Assembly (NCBI RefSeq): GCF_001735805.1 | Contig: NZ_CP017248.1 | Coordinates: forward strand, 744,001-808,000 | DNA length: 64,000 nt | Source: Streptomyces fodineus | Lineage (GTDB): Bacteria; Actinomycetota; Actinomycetes; Streptomycetales; Streptomycetaceae | Reading direction: 5' to 3' | In this document: positions 1 through 10,741 of the stretch, one piece after another | How the letters are laid out: each line of letters begins with the position of its first letter | How positions within the stretch are numbered: the first letter of the stretch is position 1 | Program-made: the position numbers and the translations under genes | Notes under the pieces: generated by a model | Seen by the model: only the letters and a program-made list of their open reading frames with translations | Told to the model about the DNA's origin: nothing | Database searches by the model: none

Positions 1-2169
1 GTGGGCCTGGTGTCCGCCGGGATCACCACGACGCACGTGGGCGGGGCCGCCGCCCAGCAGCTGCCGCTGCTGCTCGCGGCGGCAGCGGTGGCGCTCGCGC
101 TGGCCACCGCGGGCACGGCCCTGGTCAGCAGACGGCTGCTGCGCCAGACGCACGGCCTCGGACCGTACGAGATGACCCGCATGTACGAGCACCACGACGC
201 GGTGCTGCACGCGGTCCGGGAGGGTGTGCTGATCGTCGGCGACGGCGGCCGGCTGCTGCTGGCCAACGACGAGGCGCACCGGCTGCTGGACCTGCCCGAG
301 GACGCCGAGCAGCGCACCGTGCTGGAGCTGGGCCTGGACGACGAGACGGCGGCACTGCTGGCCTCGGGCCGGGTGGCGACGGACGAGGTGCACCTGGTCG
401 GGGACCGGCTGGTGGCGATCAACCAGCGCCCCACCGATCTGCGCGGCGGCCCGGCCGGCAGCGTCACCACGCTGCGCGACTCCACCGAGCTGCGCGCCCT
501 GTCCGGCCGTGCGGAGGTGGCGCGCGAGCGGCTGAACATGCTGTACGACGCAGGGGTGGGCATCGGCACCAGCCTGGACGTGAGCCGTACCGCGGAGGAA
601 CTGGCGAAACTCGTGGTGCCCCGGTTCGCGGACTTCGCGACCGTGGACCTGTTCGACGCGGTCCTGCACGGCGAGGAGCCGAGGCCGGGCACCGCGCTGC
701 GCCGCGCCGCCTGCGCCGGCACCCGCGAGGACTGCCCGCTGTACCCGGTGGGCGAGCGGATCCGGTTCGTGGCGACCTCGCCGCAGGCGCGCAGCCTGAC
801 CACCGGGCAGTCGGTGCTGGTGCCCCGGCTGCGTGACGCGCCCGGCTGGCGCGCGCAGGACCTGGAGCGCACCGACCAGGTCCTGGCGTTCGGCATCCAT
901 TCGCTGATCACCGTGCCGCTGAGGGCGGGCAGCCTGGTGCTGGGGGTGGCGAACTTCTGGCGTTCGGAGAAGCCGCAGCCGTTCGACGCCGAGGAGCTGA
1001 CCCTCGCCGACGAGCTGGTCGCGCGGGCGGCGGTGTCCATCGACAACGCCCGCCGGTACACGCGCGAGCACAGCATGGCGGTCACCCTGCAGCGCAGTCT
1101 GCTGCCGCGCTCGCTGCCCGAGCAGGGCGCGCTGGAGATCGCCTACCGGTATCTGCCGGCGCAGGCCGGGGTGGGCGGCGACTGGTTCGACGTGCTGCCG
1201 CTGTCCGGAGCCCGGGTGGCGCTGGTGGTGGGGGACGTGGTGGGGCACGGGCTGCATGCCGCGGCCACCATGGGCCGGCTGCGCACGGCGGTGCACAACT
1301 TCTCCGCGCTGGACCTGCCGCCCGACGAGCTCCTCGGCCTGCTGGACGAGCTGGTGGGCCGGATCGACCAGCAGGAGACCGCCGCGGACGGCGCCGCGGC
1401 GATCACCGGCGCGACCTGTCTGTACGCGGTGTACGACCCGGTGGCGCGGGTCTGCACCGTGGCCCGGGCCGGCCATCCGCCGCCCGCGCTGGTGCACTCC
1501 GACGGCCGGGTGGAGTTCCCGGAGGTGCCCGCCGGGCCGCCGCTGGGGCTGGGCGGGCTGCCGTTCGAGACGGCCGAGCTGGAGCTGGCTCAGGACAGCC
1601 GACTGGTGCTGTACACCGACGGGCTGGTGGAGGACCGCGAGCGGGACATCGACGCGGGCCTGGATATGCTGAGCGACGCCCTGCGCGGGACGCCGGGCGC
1701 CTCGCCGGAGGAGACCTGCCGCGCGGTGCTGGACCACCTGCCGGGCCGGCCGAGCGACGACGTCGCGCTGATCGTCGCCCGCACGCGGGTGCTGGGCCCC
1801 GACCGGGTCGCCGAGTGGCAGGTGCCGTCCGACCCGGCGGCGGTGTCCGAGGTGCGGGCCGCGGTGACCCGGCAGCTCGCCGACTGGAACCTGGAGGAGC
1901 TGGACTTCACGACGGAGCTGATCCTGAGCGAGCTGGTCACCAACGCCATCCGCTACGGCCGTGGCCCGATCGGCGTACGGCTGCTGCGCGACCGCACCCT
2001 GATCTGCGAGGTCTCCGACCGCAGCACGACCTCGCCGCATCTGCGGTACGCGGCGAGCACCGACGAGGGCGGCCGGGGCCTGTTCCTGGTGGCGCAGCTC
2101 GCCGAGCGGTGGGGCACCCGGTACACCCCCAACGGCAAGATCATCTGGGCGGAGCAGCCGCTGCCGTAG
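1..2169 (+). CDS. SpoIIE-family PP2C phosphatase with PAS, GAF and HATPase domains (5' end outside window)
   Basis: This is a membrane-linked signalling phosphatase cut by the window start. The first residues look like the end of an extracytoplasmic sensor domain followed by a membrane segment (about residues 20-43), so the true start and first membrane helix lie upstream. In order it has a PAS-like domain (about 55-165), a GAF domain (175-350), a SpoIIE/PP2C phosphatase domain (375-590) with GGDWFDVL and GDVVGHG metal-binding aspartates, and an RsbW-like HATPase domain (605-715) with ELVTNAIRYG. Proteins of this build in streptomycetes act on anti-sigma antagonists, and the kinase domain may bind a sigma factor. 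The partner is not visible here. Family assignment is firm; substrate is unknown. Confidence 0.93.
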   Translation: MGLVSAGITTTHVGGAAAQQLPLLLAAAAVALALATAGTALVSRRLLRQTHGLGPYEMTRMYEHHDAVLHAVREGVLIVGDGGRLLLANDEAHRLLDLPEDAEQRTVLELGLDDETAALLASGRVATDEVHLVGDRLVAINQRPTDLRGGPAGSVTTLRDSTELRALSGRAEVARERLNMLYDAGVGIGTSLDVSRTAEELAKLVVPRFADFATVDLFDAVLHGEEPRPGTALRRAACAGTREDCPLYPVGERIRFVATSPQARSLTTGQSVLVPRLRDAPGWRAQDLERTDQVLAFGIHSLITVPLRAGSLVLGVANFWRSEKPQPFDAEELTLADELVARAAVSIDNARRYTREHSMAVTLQRSLLPRSLPEQGALEIAYRYLPAQAGVGGDWFDVLPLSGARVALVVGDVVGHGLHAAATMGRLRTAVHNFSALDLPPDELLGLLDELVGRIDQQETAADGAAAITGATCLYAVYDPVARVCTVARAGHPPPALVHSDGRVEFPEVPAGPPLGLGGLPFETAELELAQDSRLVLYTDGLVEDRERDIDAGLDMLSDALRGTPGASPEETCRAVLDHLPGRPSDDVALIVARTRVLGPDRVAEWQVPSDPAAVSEVRAAVTRQLADWNLEELDFTTELILSELVTNAIRYGRGPIGVRLLRDRTLICEVSDRSTTSPHLRYAASTDEGGRGLFLVAQLAERWGTRYTPNGKIIWAEQPLP

Positions 2170-2224
2170 ACCTTAGCCGGAATTGTGTTGAGGACACGTC
2201 ACCCGGCGGGTGATGATCTCCGGC

Positions 2225-3544
<1,320 letters not shown>

Positions 3545-3557
3545 GCGGCGGAGGCGG

Positions 3558-3791
3558 TCAGGCGCTCAATCGCGAGCGCAGCAGCTGCTTCCCCATCTCG
3601 GCGCCCTTGCGGCTGTCGGCCTGTGCCTTGTGGAACAGGTCCACCAGTTCGTTGTCGTGGTCCCGTTCGGCGTCCTGGATGTACGTTTCCAGGCGCAGGG
3701 CGTTGTCCAGGCACGCCTCGACGTACCAGATCAGGTCGTAGTTCTTGTCGCGCGTGCCGGTGACGCCGCCGGTCTCGCTGGTGCTGGTCAT
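3558..3791 (-). CDS. small conserved hypothetical protein (77 aa)
   Basis: A 77-residue soluble protein, helical and strongly charged in its second half (KAQADSRKGAEMGKQLLRSR). The start is supported by an AAGGAGGAG ribosome-binding site seven bases upstream of the ATG. It converges on the TPR-like gene with only 13 bases between stops, and lies just downstream of the GH15 gene on the same strand. I recognise it as a streptomycete conserved small protein of unknown role, but cannot name a domain. Confidence 0.75.
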   Translation of the reverse strand: MTSTSETGGVTGTRDKNYDLIWYVEACLDNALRLETYIQDAERDHDNELVDLFHKAQADSRKGAEMGKQLLRSRLSA

Positions 3792-3878
3792 CCGGGGTCT
3801 CCTCCTTCTGTCGACCCTGCGTCGTTCTCAACAGGCTTCCGGGTACCCGTGCGACCTGCGGACACACGCCCTGTCGGG

Positions 3879-5726
3879 TCAGCCGAGGGCGCGGTCGAGG
3901 TTGAAGGCCGCGCTGATCAGCGCCAGATGCGTGAAGGCCTGCGGGAAGTTGCCCTGTTGCTCGCCGGTGCGGCCGATCTCCTCGGCGTACAGGCCGAGGT
4001 GGTTGGCGTAGGTGAGCATCTTCTCGAAGGCCAGCCGGGCCTCGTCGAGCCTCCCGGCCCGCACCAGGGCCTCGACGTACCAGAAGGAGCAGATGGAGAA
4101 GGTGCCCTCGTCGCCGCGCAGTCCGTCGGGGCTGGCCTGGGGGTCGTAGCGGTAGACCAGGGAGTCGGAGACCAGGTCCTCGGTGAGGGCGTCCAGGGTG
4201 GACAGCCACTTGGGGTCGGTGGGCGCGACGAACTTGCCGAGCGGCATCATCAGCAGGGAGGCGTCCAGGACGTCACCGCCCTCGTACTGCACGAAGGCGC
4301 CGCGCCGCACGGACCAGCCGCGGTCCATGATCCGCCGGTAGATCGCGTCGCGGGCCTGCCGCCAGCGGGGCAGGTCGGCGGGCAGTCCGCGCCGGTTGGC
4401 GAGGCGGATGGCGCGCTCGATCGCGATCCAGCACATCAGACGCGAGTACGTGAAGTTCTTGCGGCCACCCCGGGTCTCCCACACGCCCTCGTCGGGCTGG
4501 TCCCAGTGCGCGCACACCCAGTCGACCAGCTGGCATACGTCGTCCCACTGGTCGCTGGAGATCGGCTGGGCCCATTTGTCGTAGAGGTAGATCGAGTCGA
4601 TCAGGGCGCCGTAGATGTCGAGCTGGAGCTGGTCGGCGGCGGCGTTGCCGACCCGGACCGGGGCGGAGCCCAGGTGGCCCTCCAGGTGCGGCAGCACCCG
4701 TTCGGGCAGGTCGGTGCGGCCGTCGATGCCGTACATGATCTGCAGCGGCGCGCTCCCGTCGGCGTCGCTGGGGCTGACGTGCGTGGTCAGGAAGCGCATG
4801 AACGCCTCGGCTTCACCGGCGAAGCCGAGCCGCAGCAGCGCGTAGACGGCGAAGGCGGCATCGCGCACCCACACATACCGGTAGTCCCAGTTGCGCTCCC
4901 CGCCGAGCTGCTCGGGCAGGCTGGTGGTGGGGGCGGCGACGATGGCGCCGGTGGGGGCGTAGGTGAGCAGCTTCAGGGTGAGGGCGGAGCGGTGCACCAT
5001 CTCGCGCCAGCGGCCCCGGTAGCGGGACTGGTGCAGCCAGCGCCGCCAGTAGGCGACGGTGGCGTTGAACTCGTGCTCGGCCTCGGCGTGGGCGCAGCCG
5101 CGCGGGGCCACCGCGTCGCCCACCTGGTCGAGGGCGAACACCGCCGTCTCGCCCTCGCCGAGCTTGAAGTCGCCGCGCGCGTCCCGCTCGTCGCACTCCA
5201 GGTCGACCGTGGAGGTCAGCGACAGGGACCGTTCGACGGACTCGAAGACGAGGGTGGCGCCGGCGCTGCGCAGGGTGTGCGGGGCGGCGCCGTAGTCGAA
5301 CCGCGGGGCGACCAGCACTCGGAAGGGCACCGTGCCGCGGACGCAGACCACGCGCCGGATGAGCCGGTGCCGGCCCTCCTCGCCCGCGCCGGCCGCGCTG
5401 TCCGAGGTCACCGGCATGAAGTCCTGCACCTCGCCGACGCCGTCCTCGGTGAAGAACCGGGTGATCAGCACGTTGGTGTCGGGGAAGTAGAACTGCTTGG
5501 TACGCGCGGGTACGGCGGCGGCCAGCTCGAACCTGCCGCCGCGCTCGGCGTCGAGGATGGCCGCGAAGACGCTGGGGGCGTCGAAGGACGGACAGCAGTA
5601 CCAGTCGATCGTGCCGTTCGTGCCGACCAGTGCCACACTGCGCAGGTCGCCGATGAGCCCGTGCTCGGCGATCGGCAGATAGCGGGAGCTGGGGCGGGCG
5701 TCCTCGGGAAACGGGGTCTCGGCCAT
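3879..5726 (-). CDS. glycoside hydrolase family 15 protein (glucoamylase/trehalase-like)
   Basis: A 615-residue cytosolic GH15 enzyme that hydrolyses alpha-glucosidic bonds. The length and sequence style match the bacterial trehalase/glucoamylase subgroup rather than secreted fungal glucoamylases, and there is no signal peptide. It has an N-terminal beta-sandwich (about 1-250) containing NGTIDWYCCPSFDAPSVFA, followed by an alpha/alpha barrel with the signature NWDYRYVWVRDAAF (about residue 270). Likely catalytic acids are the glutamate in PDEGVWETRGG and the one in GLYAEEIG. A GGGAGG ribosome-binding site lies six bases before the ATG. Whether it acts on trehalose or maltodextrins cannot be decided from sequence. 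Confidence 0.92.
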   Translation of the reverse strand: MAETPFPEDARPSSRYLPIAEHGLIGDLRSVALVGTNGTIDWYCCPSFDAPSVFAAILDAERGGRFELAAAVPARTKQFYFPDTNVLITRFFTEDGVGEVQDFMPVTSDSAAGAGEEGRHRLIRRVVCVRGTVPFRVLVAPRFDYGAAPHTLRSAGATLVFESVERSLSLTSTVDLECDERDARGDFKLGEGETAVFALDQVGDAVAPRGCAHAEAEHEFNATVAYWRRWLHQSRYRGRWREMVHRSALTLKLLTYAPTGAIVAAPTTSLPEQLGGERNWDYRYVWVRDAAFAVYALLRLGFAGEAEAFMRFLTTHVSPSDADGSAPLQIMYGIDGRTDLPERVLPHLEGHLGSAPVRVGNAAADQLQLDIYGALIDSIYLYDKWAQPISSDQWDDVCQLVDWVCAHWDQPDEGVWETRGGRKNFTYSRLMCWIAIERAIRLANRRGLPADLPRWRQARDAIYRRIMDRGWSVRRGAFVQYEGGDVLDASLLMMPLGKFVAPTDPKWLSTLDALTEDLVSDSLVYRYDPQASPDGLRGDEGTFSICSFWYVEALVRAGRLDEARLAFEKMLTYANHLGLYAEEIGRTGEQQGNFPQAFTHLALISAAFNLDRALG

Positions 5727-5879
5727 CGTCGGCCTCCCGGTGAGCGGTGCGGGATGTTTTCCAGCTTAGGAGCGAGTGCTCTCCGGTGGCGTGGGAAGGC
5801 GCTGCGGGGAATGGTGAGAGTGTGCCCCGTTCGGCGGCACCGGCACGGATGCGGTCATCCGGACCGAGGAGGAGGCATC

Positions 5880-6086
5880 ATGTCGACAACCACACCCGAC
5901 GAGTCCCGGTCGTCCGAAGACCACTGCACCCCGGACGCCCTGCTCCACTCCGCTCCCTCCAGGGATGTCACCCCGGAGGACCTGGTGCTGGCGGCGGGCA
6001 GGGACGTCACACCGAAGAATCTCGACTGGGCACGCCGCAAGATGGAGAAGGAGGGCCCGACAGCCATCGAGAGGCTGCTGCCGTAG
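5880..6086 (+). CDS. small conserved hypothetical protein (68 aa)
   Basis: A 68-residue protein starting at an ATG preceded by GAGGAGG at ideal spacing. The C-terminal half contains a short repeat-like pair, RDVTPEDLVLAAGRDVTPKN, then a basic helix (WARRKMEKEG) and a final IERLLP. The codons are typical of the genome. It lies alone between the divergent GH15 gene and the convergent sulfite-oxidase-like gene. Function unknown; I recognise the C-terminal pattern as conserved in streptomycete small proteins. Confidence 0.75.
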   Translation: MSTTTPDESRSSEDHCTPDALLHSAPSRDVTPEDLVLAAGRDVTPKNLDWARRKMEKEGPTAIERLLP

Positions 6087-6144
6087 GGCGGTCCGGGGAA
6101 ACCAGGGGCTCCGATTTCGAACGGGGGCAGGGGAGCCGGCCCAA

Positions 6145-6168
6145 AGGGGCGCGGGGAACCGCGCGATC
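6145..6168. repeat. 24-bp dispersed intergenic repeat, copy 1
   Basis: A 24-base element whose core reads AGGGGCGCGGGGAACCGCGC. Its exact reverse complement occurs at 55183-55206 in this same window. Both copies are intergenic and close to gene ends. Short GC-rich repeats with this core are common in intergenic regions of Streptomyces chromosomes; their role is not settled. Confidence 0.85.
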
Positions 6169-6207
6169 GAGCACGGACCACCCGCGCCCGCCGGACGGCG
6201 TCAAGCC

Positions 6208-7341
6208 TTACGGCCAACAGGCGTCGGCGACACACACCACCCGCACGAAGCACACCGCGTTGTTGGCGAGGCCACCGCGGTTCCAGTGCTGATCAAGCGG
6301 CTGGACATGTCCGTCGGCGTCGCTCGCCCGGGTGCCCACCGCGTGCTCCCCGGGCGTCGCGGTCCAGGTGTGATGCCAGGCCCGCCAAGCCCACCGGTGC
6401 CCGTCCACGACCGGGTCGAGCACAGCCGGCTCCCAATGCGCCCCGCCGTCCGTACTGACCTCCACCGAGGAAACGGGCGCCTGCCCGGACCACGCGCGGC
6501 CGGAAAGCCTCACCGGTCCCGGCCGCACCACCCGCGTCCGGGACATGAAGTCGGGAAAGCCGGGCGGCACCAGCAGGGCGCGCGGCGCGATCCGTGTGAC
6601 CGGCTCGCCCTCCTCGTCGGGGGTGCGCCGGATCCGGTAGGCGACCGACTGCTGGAAGCCCGTGAACGGTACGTCGCCGACGGTGACCGAGCGCAGCCAC
6701 TTCACCTGGGCCATGCCGTACCAGCCGGGCACGATCAGGCGCAGGGGCCGGCCGTGCTGCGGCGGCAGCGGCGCGCCGTTCATGGCGGTGGCGACCAGCA
6801 CCTGCGGGTCGTCGCCGGTGGCCACGGACAGGGGCAGGGCGCGCTGGTAGTCCTGCTCGACACCGCGCTCCACCCCGTGGTCGGCGCCGGTGAAGACGAC
6901 GTCCACGGCCGCCGGGTCCGCGCCCGCCTCGGCGAGCAGCCGCCGGAGCGGTACGCCGGTCCAGTCGGCGGTGCCGACCGCCTCCACCAGCCAGGGCTGG
7001 CTGACCGGCCGGGGTGTGAGCAGGGCCCGGCCGTTGCCCGCGCACTCCAGCGTGACCCGGGTGGTGACCTGCGGGAACGACAGCAGATCGGCGAGGGACA
7101 GGTCGAGCGGGGTGCGCACGTGTCCGTCGACGGTCAGCCGCCAGGCACCGGCGTCCGGCACGTACGGGATGTCGTAGTGCGTGAGGACGTAGTGCAGTCC
7201 GGGCGGGGTGACGTCGTGCCGCAGGGCCTCCAGGGGCAGACCGTGGTTGCGGGTGGCGAGCGCGAGTTCGTCGGCGCCGATCCCCTCGTCGGGACCGGCC
7301 AGCCGGGCGGGGGCGCTCAGGTCACCGGGTCGCTGACCCAT
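6208..7341 (-). CDS. molybdopterin-dependent sulfite-oxidase-like oxidoreductase
   Basis: A 377-residue member of the sulfite oxidase molybdopterin family. The N-terminal part carries the molybdopterin fold with HYDIPYV and [20 protein letters not shown]; the cysteine in LECAGN is the expected molybdenum ligand. The C-terminal 110 residues form the dimerisation domain ([17 protein letters not shown]). No Tat or Sec signal is seen, so it is probably cytosolic. The start at [10 protein letters not shown] is preferred over an upstream in-frame codon at 7503, which would overlap the divergent transhydrogenase gene. The physiological substrate is not predictable. Confidence 0.87.
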   Translation of the reverse strand: MGQRPGDLSAPARLAGPDEGIGADELALATRNHGLPLEALRHDVTPPGLHYVLTHYDIPYVPDAGAWRLTVDGHVRTPLDLSLADLLSFPQVTTRVTLECAGNGRALLTPRPVSQPWLVEAVGTADWTGVPLRRLLAEAGADPAAVDVVFTGADHGVERGVEQDYQRALPLSVATGDDPQVLVATAMNGAPLPPQHGRPLRLIVPGWYGMAQVKWLRSVTVGDVPFTGFQQSVAYRIRRTPDEEGEPVTRIAPRALLVPPGFPDFMSRTRVVRPGPVRLSGRAWSGQAPVSSVEVSTDGGAHWEPAVLDPVVDGHRWAWRAWHHTWTATPGEHAVGTRASDADGHVQPLDQHWNRGGLANNAVCFVRVVCVADACWP

Positions 7342-7471
7342 GGCGTCATTGTCCTCCCGGGACACGGGCGCGGCGAGGACAGCGGAGGACGACCGCAACT
7401 CCCGGGCGGCTCGGCGGATTTCGACGGCGATCTCTTCCGGAGCGGGCCGCGGGCCTGACAGACTCCCGAGG

Positions 7472-8878
7472 GTGCCCGACTTCGATTTCGACATGCTCGT
7501 CATAGGATCCGGTCCCGGCGGTCAGAAGGCCGCCATCGCCGCGGCCAAGCTGGGCCGCCGGGTGGCCGTCGTCGACCGCCCCGACATGCTCGGCGGGGTC
7601 TCCCTGCACACCGGGACCATCCCCTCCAAGACCTTGCGCGAGGCCGTGCTGTATCTGACCGGCCTCACCCAGCGCGATCTGTACGGGCAGAGCTACCGGC
7701 TGAAGGACGACATCACCGTCGCCGACCTGACCGCACGCACCCAGCATGTGGTCGGCCGCGAGGTGGACGTCGTCCGCAGCCAGCTCACCCGCAACCAGGT
7801 GACCGTGTACTCCGGCACGGCCCGCTTCGCCGACCCGCACACCATCGCGCTGTCCGAGCTCTCCGGCCGGGAACGGCGCCTGAGCGCCGGGCACATCGTC
7901 ATCGCCACCGGCACCAGGCCGGCCCGCCCGGACACGGTCGAGTTCGACGGGCGGACGATCATGGACTCCGACAACGTGCTCTCGCTGGAGCGGGTGCCGC
8001 GTTCCATGGTGATCGTCGGCGCGGGCGTCATCGGCATGGAGTACGCCTCCATGTTCGCCGCGCTGGGCAGCAAGGTGACCGTGGTGGAGAAGCGTCCCGG
8101 GATGCTGGACCTGTGTGATGTCGAGATCGTGGAGTCGCTCAAGTACCACCTACGCGATCTGGCCGTCACCTTCCGCTTCGGCGAGACCGTCGCCGCCGTC
8201 GAACGCCATCCGCGGGGCACGCTCACCGTGCTGGAGAGCGGCAAGAAGATCCCCGCGGACACGGTGATGTACTCGGCCGGCCGGCAGGGCCTCACCGACG
8301 AACTCGACCTGGGCAGGGCCGGGCTGGCGGCGGACGCACGGGGCCGGATCGCGGTGGACGAGCACTACCGCACCGAGGTGCCGCACATCTACGCCGTCGG
8401 TGACGTCATCGGCTTCCCCGCCCTCGCGGCGACCTCGATGGAGCAGGGCCGTGCGGCCGCGTACCACGCGTGCGGGGAGCCGGCCGAGCGGATGCACCAT
8501 CTGCAGCCGATCGGGATCTACACCATCCCCGAGATCAGTTTCGTCGGGCGGACCGAGGACCAGCTGACCGAGGACCGGGTGCCGTTCGAGGTGGGCGTGG
8601 CCCGGTACCGGGAGCTGGCCCGCGGGCAGATCATCGGGGACTCGCACGGCATGCTGAAGCTGCTGGTCTCCGCTGTGGACCGCACGCTGCTCGGGGTGCA
8701 CTGCTTCGGGTCGGGCGCGACGGAGCTGATTCACATCGGGCAGTCGGTGATGGGGTGCGGGGGGACCGTCGACTATCTGGTCAACGCGGTCTTCAACTAT
8801 CCGACGCTTGCCGAGTCGTACAAGGTGGCTGCGCTGGATGCGACGAACCGGCTCCGCCAGGTGGACCGGTTGGGGTAG
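7472..8878 (+). CDS. sthA: soluble pyridine nucleotide transhydrogenase (Si-specific)
   Basis: A 468-residue flavoprotein disulfide reductase-fold enzyme that transfers hydride between NADPH and NAD+ in the cytosol. It has the FAD-binding motif [16 protein letters not shown] at the N-terminus, the second nucleotide-binding motif [13 protein letters not shown], and the FAD motif [13 protein letters not shown]. The usual redox-active CxxxxC of lipoamide dehydrogenases is absent ([12 protein letters not shown] at that position), as expected for SthA. The start is a GTG giving [12 protein letters not shown], since upstream codons would overlap the divergent gene. C-terminal dimerisation domain present. 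Confidence 0.93.
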   Translation: MPDFDFDMLVIGSGPGGQKAAIAAAKLGRRVAVVDRPDMLGGVSLHTGTIPSKTLREAVLYLTGLTQRDLYGQSYRLKDDITVADLTARTQHVVGREVDVVRSQLTRNQVTVYSGTARFADPHTIALSELSGRERRLSAGHIVIATGTRPARPDTVEFDGRTIMDSDNVLSLERVPRSMVIVGAGVIGMEYASMFAALGSKVTVVEKRPGMLDLCDVEIVESLKYHLRDLAVTFRFGETVAAVERHPRGTLTVLESGKKIPADTVMYSAGRQGLTDELDLGRAGLAADARGRIAVDEHYRTEVPHIYAVGDVIGFPALAATSMEQGRAAAYHACGEPAERMHHLQPIGIYTIPEISFVGRTEDQLTEDRVPFEVGVARYRELARGQIIGDSHGMLKLLVSAVDRTLLGVHCFGSGATELIHIGQSVMGCGGTVDYLVNAVFNYPTLAESYKVAALDATNRLRQVDRLG

Positions 8879-8926
8879 CGCCGTCCCGGTTGCTGTTCCG
8901 ATGCCGGGTGCTGGACGGTCCGAGGC

Positions 8927-9403
8927 TCAGGTTTCTTCCTCCACCACGTGTACCGCCGCCTCCTCCGCTCCCGCCGCTCCCCCGTCGATACCGACGTCCC
9001 GGGCCACCTCCTCCTTGACGGTGTCGGGGTGCGCGCCCTCGTCCGGGGCGACCAGACGGCCCGCCCGGGTTTCCCCCACCTCGGGATCGAGCGGCTCGCC
9101 CTCGCCGCCGGGGAGGTCGCCGATGCCGTCGCCCGACGGTGCGGTCACGTCGGGGGTTTCCTGGCCGAGGCGTTCGTCCAGGGTCTCGCCCGCGTGCTGT
9201 TCGGCGGCGGTGGTGCCGTGCCTGGTCGTGGCCAAGGGGCGTTCGGGCGGGGAGTAGCCCTCGTCGAGGACGTCGTCGTAGGTGCGCTCGTCGACCGCGT
9301 CCTGGAGGTCCAGGGGACCTGCGTCCTCCTGTTCCTCGTTGGTCCCGGTGGGCTGGTAGGCGTCGTCCGCCATCGGGGTCTGCTCGGACTCCTGGTCGCT
9401 CAT
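8927..9403 (-). CDS. DUF5709 family protein
   Basis: A 158-residue strongly acidic protein, rich in Asp, Glu, Gly and Pro and with no membrane segment. It shows the DUF5709 pattern: DDVLDEGYSPPERPLA, then GETLDERLGQETPDV and a paired acidic segment ending in AVHVVEEET. The start is supported by AGGAGG five bases upstream. It converges on sthA. The family is widespread in actinobacteria and of unknown function; composition suggests an intrinsically disordered protein. Confidence 0.88.
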   Translation of the reverse strand: MSDQESEQTPMADDAYQPTGTNEEQEDAGPLDLQDAVDERTYDDVLDEGYSPPERPLATTRHGTTAAEQHAGETLDERLGQETPDVTAPSGDGIGDLPGGEGEPLDPEVGETRAGRLVAPDEGAHPDTVKEEVARDVGIDGGAAGAEEAAVHVVEEET

Positions 9404-9487
9404 GGTCGCCTCCTGCTGCGCTCGCGGGCGGTCCAGGTCCGCGTTTCCCGCAGCCGGGCGGCTAACCCCCCGAGGCCCGCGATCAGG

Positions 9488-10639
9488 TCAGTCGGCGGAC
9501 TGTTCGGCGAGGCCGGCCGTCCACTTCTCCTCGATGCGGCCCGCCTTCCACACCAGCAGGGCGATCGCCCAGGTGGCGAAGAACAGGCCGACGATGACGA
9601 AGCCGACGGTGTTGAGGTCGAGGCCGGAGATCCAGTCCCAGAAGGCGCCGTGCAGGTCGAGCTTGTCGGCGAGGAGGCCGAGGAGCTCGACCGTGCCGAT
9701 GATGAGGGCGACGGCAACGGACAGACCGGTGATGGTGAGGTTGTAGTAGACCTTGCGGACCGGCTTGGAGAACGCCCACTCGTAGGCGAAGTTCATGAAC
9801 GAGCCGTCGATGGTGTCCAGCAGCGACATCCCGGCCGCGAAGAGCACCGGCAGGCACAGGATGGCGTACCAGGGCAGGCCGGAGGCGGCGCCGGAACCGG
9901 CGAGGACCAGCAGCGCGATCTCCGTCGCGGTGTCGAAGCCGAGGCCGAACAGCAGGCCCAGCGGGTACATCTGCCACGGCTTGCTGATGGTACCGGTGAC
10001 CCGGCCGAGCAGGCGGTTCATGAAGCCGCGGTTGTTCAGCTGCGTCTCCAGGGCGGCCTCGTCGTAGGCGCCGGAGCGCATCTGCCGGAAGACCTTCCAG
10101 ATGCCGGCGAGGATGACGAGGTTGATGCCGGCGATCAGGTAGAGGAACGTTCCGGAGACCGTCGTACCGATCAGGCCCGTCACCTCGTGCAGATGCGAGT
10201 TGTCGTCGCGGACCGGTCCGGCCAGGGTCTTCATGCCGAGCGAAAGCAGCAGGGAGAGGCCGAAGACGATGCTGGAGTGGCCGAGGGAGAACCAGAAGCC
10301 CACCGACAGCGGGCGCTGCCCCTGGCCCATCAGCTTGCGGGTGGTGTTGTCGATGGCCGCGATGTGGTCGGCGTCGAAGGCGTGCCGCATGCCGAGGGTG
10401 TAGGCGGTGACGCCGATGCCGATACCGAAGGATTGGGTGCCGACGCTGAAGTGCTGGGGGGCGATGATGCCGACCAGCGTGCCCCAGCCGATGATGTGCA
10501 GGGCGAGCACGAAGGCGGCCATCCCGCCGACCCTGATCCACTCCTGCCGCGTCATGGAGCCCCGGAGACGGTGCCAGGCCGAACGCTTGGCGTCGGCCTG
10601 GACGGGGAGGGACGGAGCGGATTCGGGGGCGGCCGTCAT
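9488..10639 (-). CDS. HoxN/NixA-family nickel/cobalt transporter
   Basis: A permease of about 383 residues with eight predicted membrane helices that imports Ni2+ (possibly Co2+). The NiCoT signature RHAFDADHIAAIDN, then FWFSLGHSSIV and LLFGLGFDTATEIALL, are all intact. An ATG at 10651 is an alternative start, but the GAAGGA sequence overlaps it and is better placed for the ATG at 10639. Upstream lies a Nur-box-like palindrome, so expression is probably repressed by nickel through the Fur-family regulator Nur. Its product would feed Ni superoxide dismutase, urease or hydrogenase, none of which is in the window. Confidence 0.93.
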   Translation of the reverse strand: MTAAPESAPSLPVQADAKRSAWHRLRGSMTRQEWIRVGGMAAFVLALHIIGWGTLVGIIAPQHFSVGTQSFGIGIGVTAYTLGMRHAFDADHIAAIDNTTRKLMGQGQRPLSVGFWFSLGHSSIVFGLSLLLSLGMKTLAGPVRDDNSHLHEVTGLIGTTVSGTFLYLIAGINLVILAGIWKVFRQMRSGAYDEAALETQLNNRGFMNRLLGRVTGTISKPWQMYPLGLLFGLGFDTATEIALLVLAGSGAASGLPWYAILCLPVLFAAGMSLLDTIDGSFMNFAYEWAFSKPVRKVYYNLTITGLSVAVALIIGTVELLGLLADKLDLHGAFWDWISGLDLNTVGFVIVGLFFATWAIALLVWKAGRIEEKWTAGLAEQSAD

Positions 10640-10706
10640 CGGGAGGGTCATCCTTCGGTGGTGCGGGTACGGCTGCACAGCACAGCCTTGCGCTATACAA
10701 CCGCAC

Positions 10707-10723
10707 TTGCAACCGATGTGCAA
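10707..10723 (-). promoter_or_regulatory. Nur-box-like operator upstream of nickel transporter
   Basis: Read on the minus strand the 17 bases are TTGCACATCGGTTGCAA, which match the published Streptomyces Nur consensus tTGCaa-N5-ttGCAA at 11 of 12 defined positions. The first half-site can also serve as a -35 element (TTGCAC) for a TGTATA -10 element 18 bases downstream, so bound Nur would block the promoter. Site and gene agree in function. Confidence 0.75.
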
Positions 10724-10741
10724 TAAGGACGCCGAATGGTG

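Noticed and set aside
3630..5870. Very long plus-strand open frame opposite the GH15 gene
   Set aside because: It is an antisense shadow: its translation is Val/Gly/Asp-rich with no family features, while the opposite strand encodes a complete GH15 enzyme.
7472..8878. Dihydrolipoamide dehydrogenase
   Set aside because: The redox-active cysteine pair is missing (GTIPSK region), which fits soluble transhydrogenase instead.
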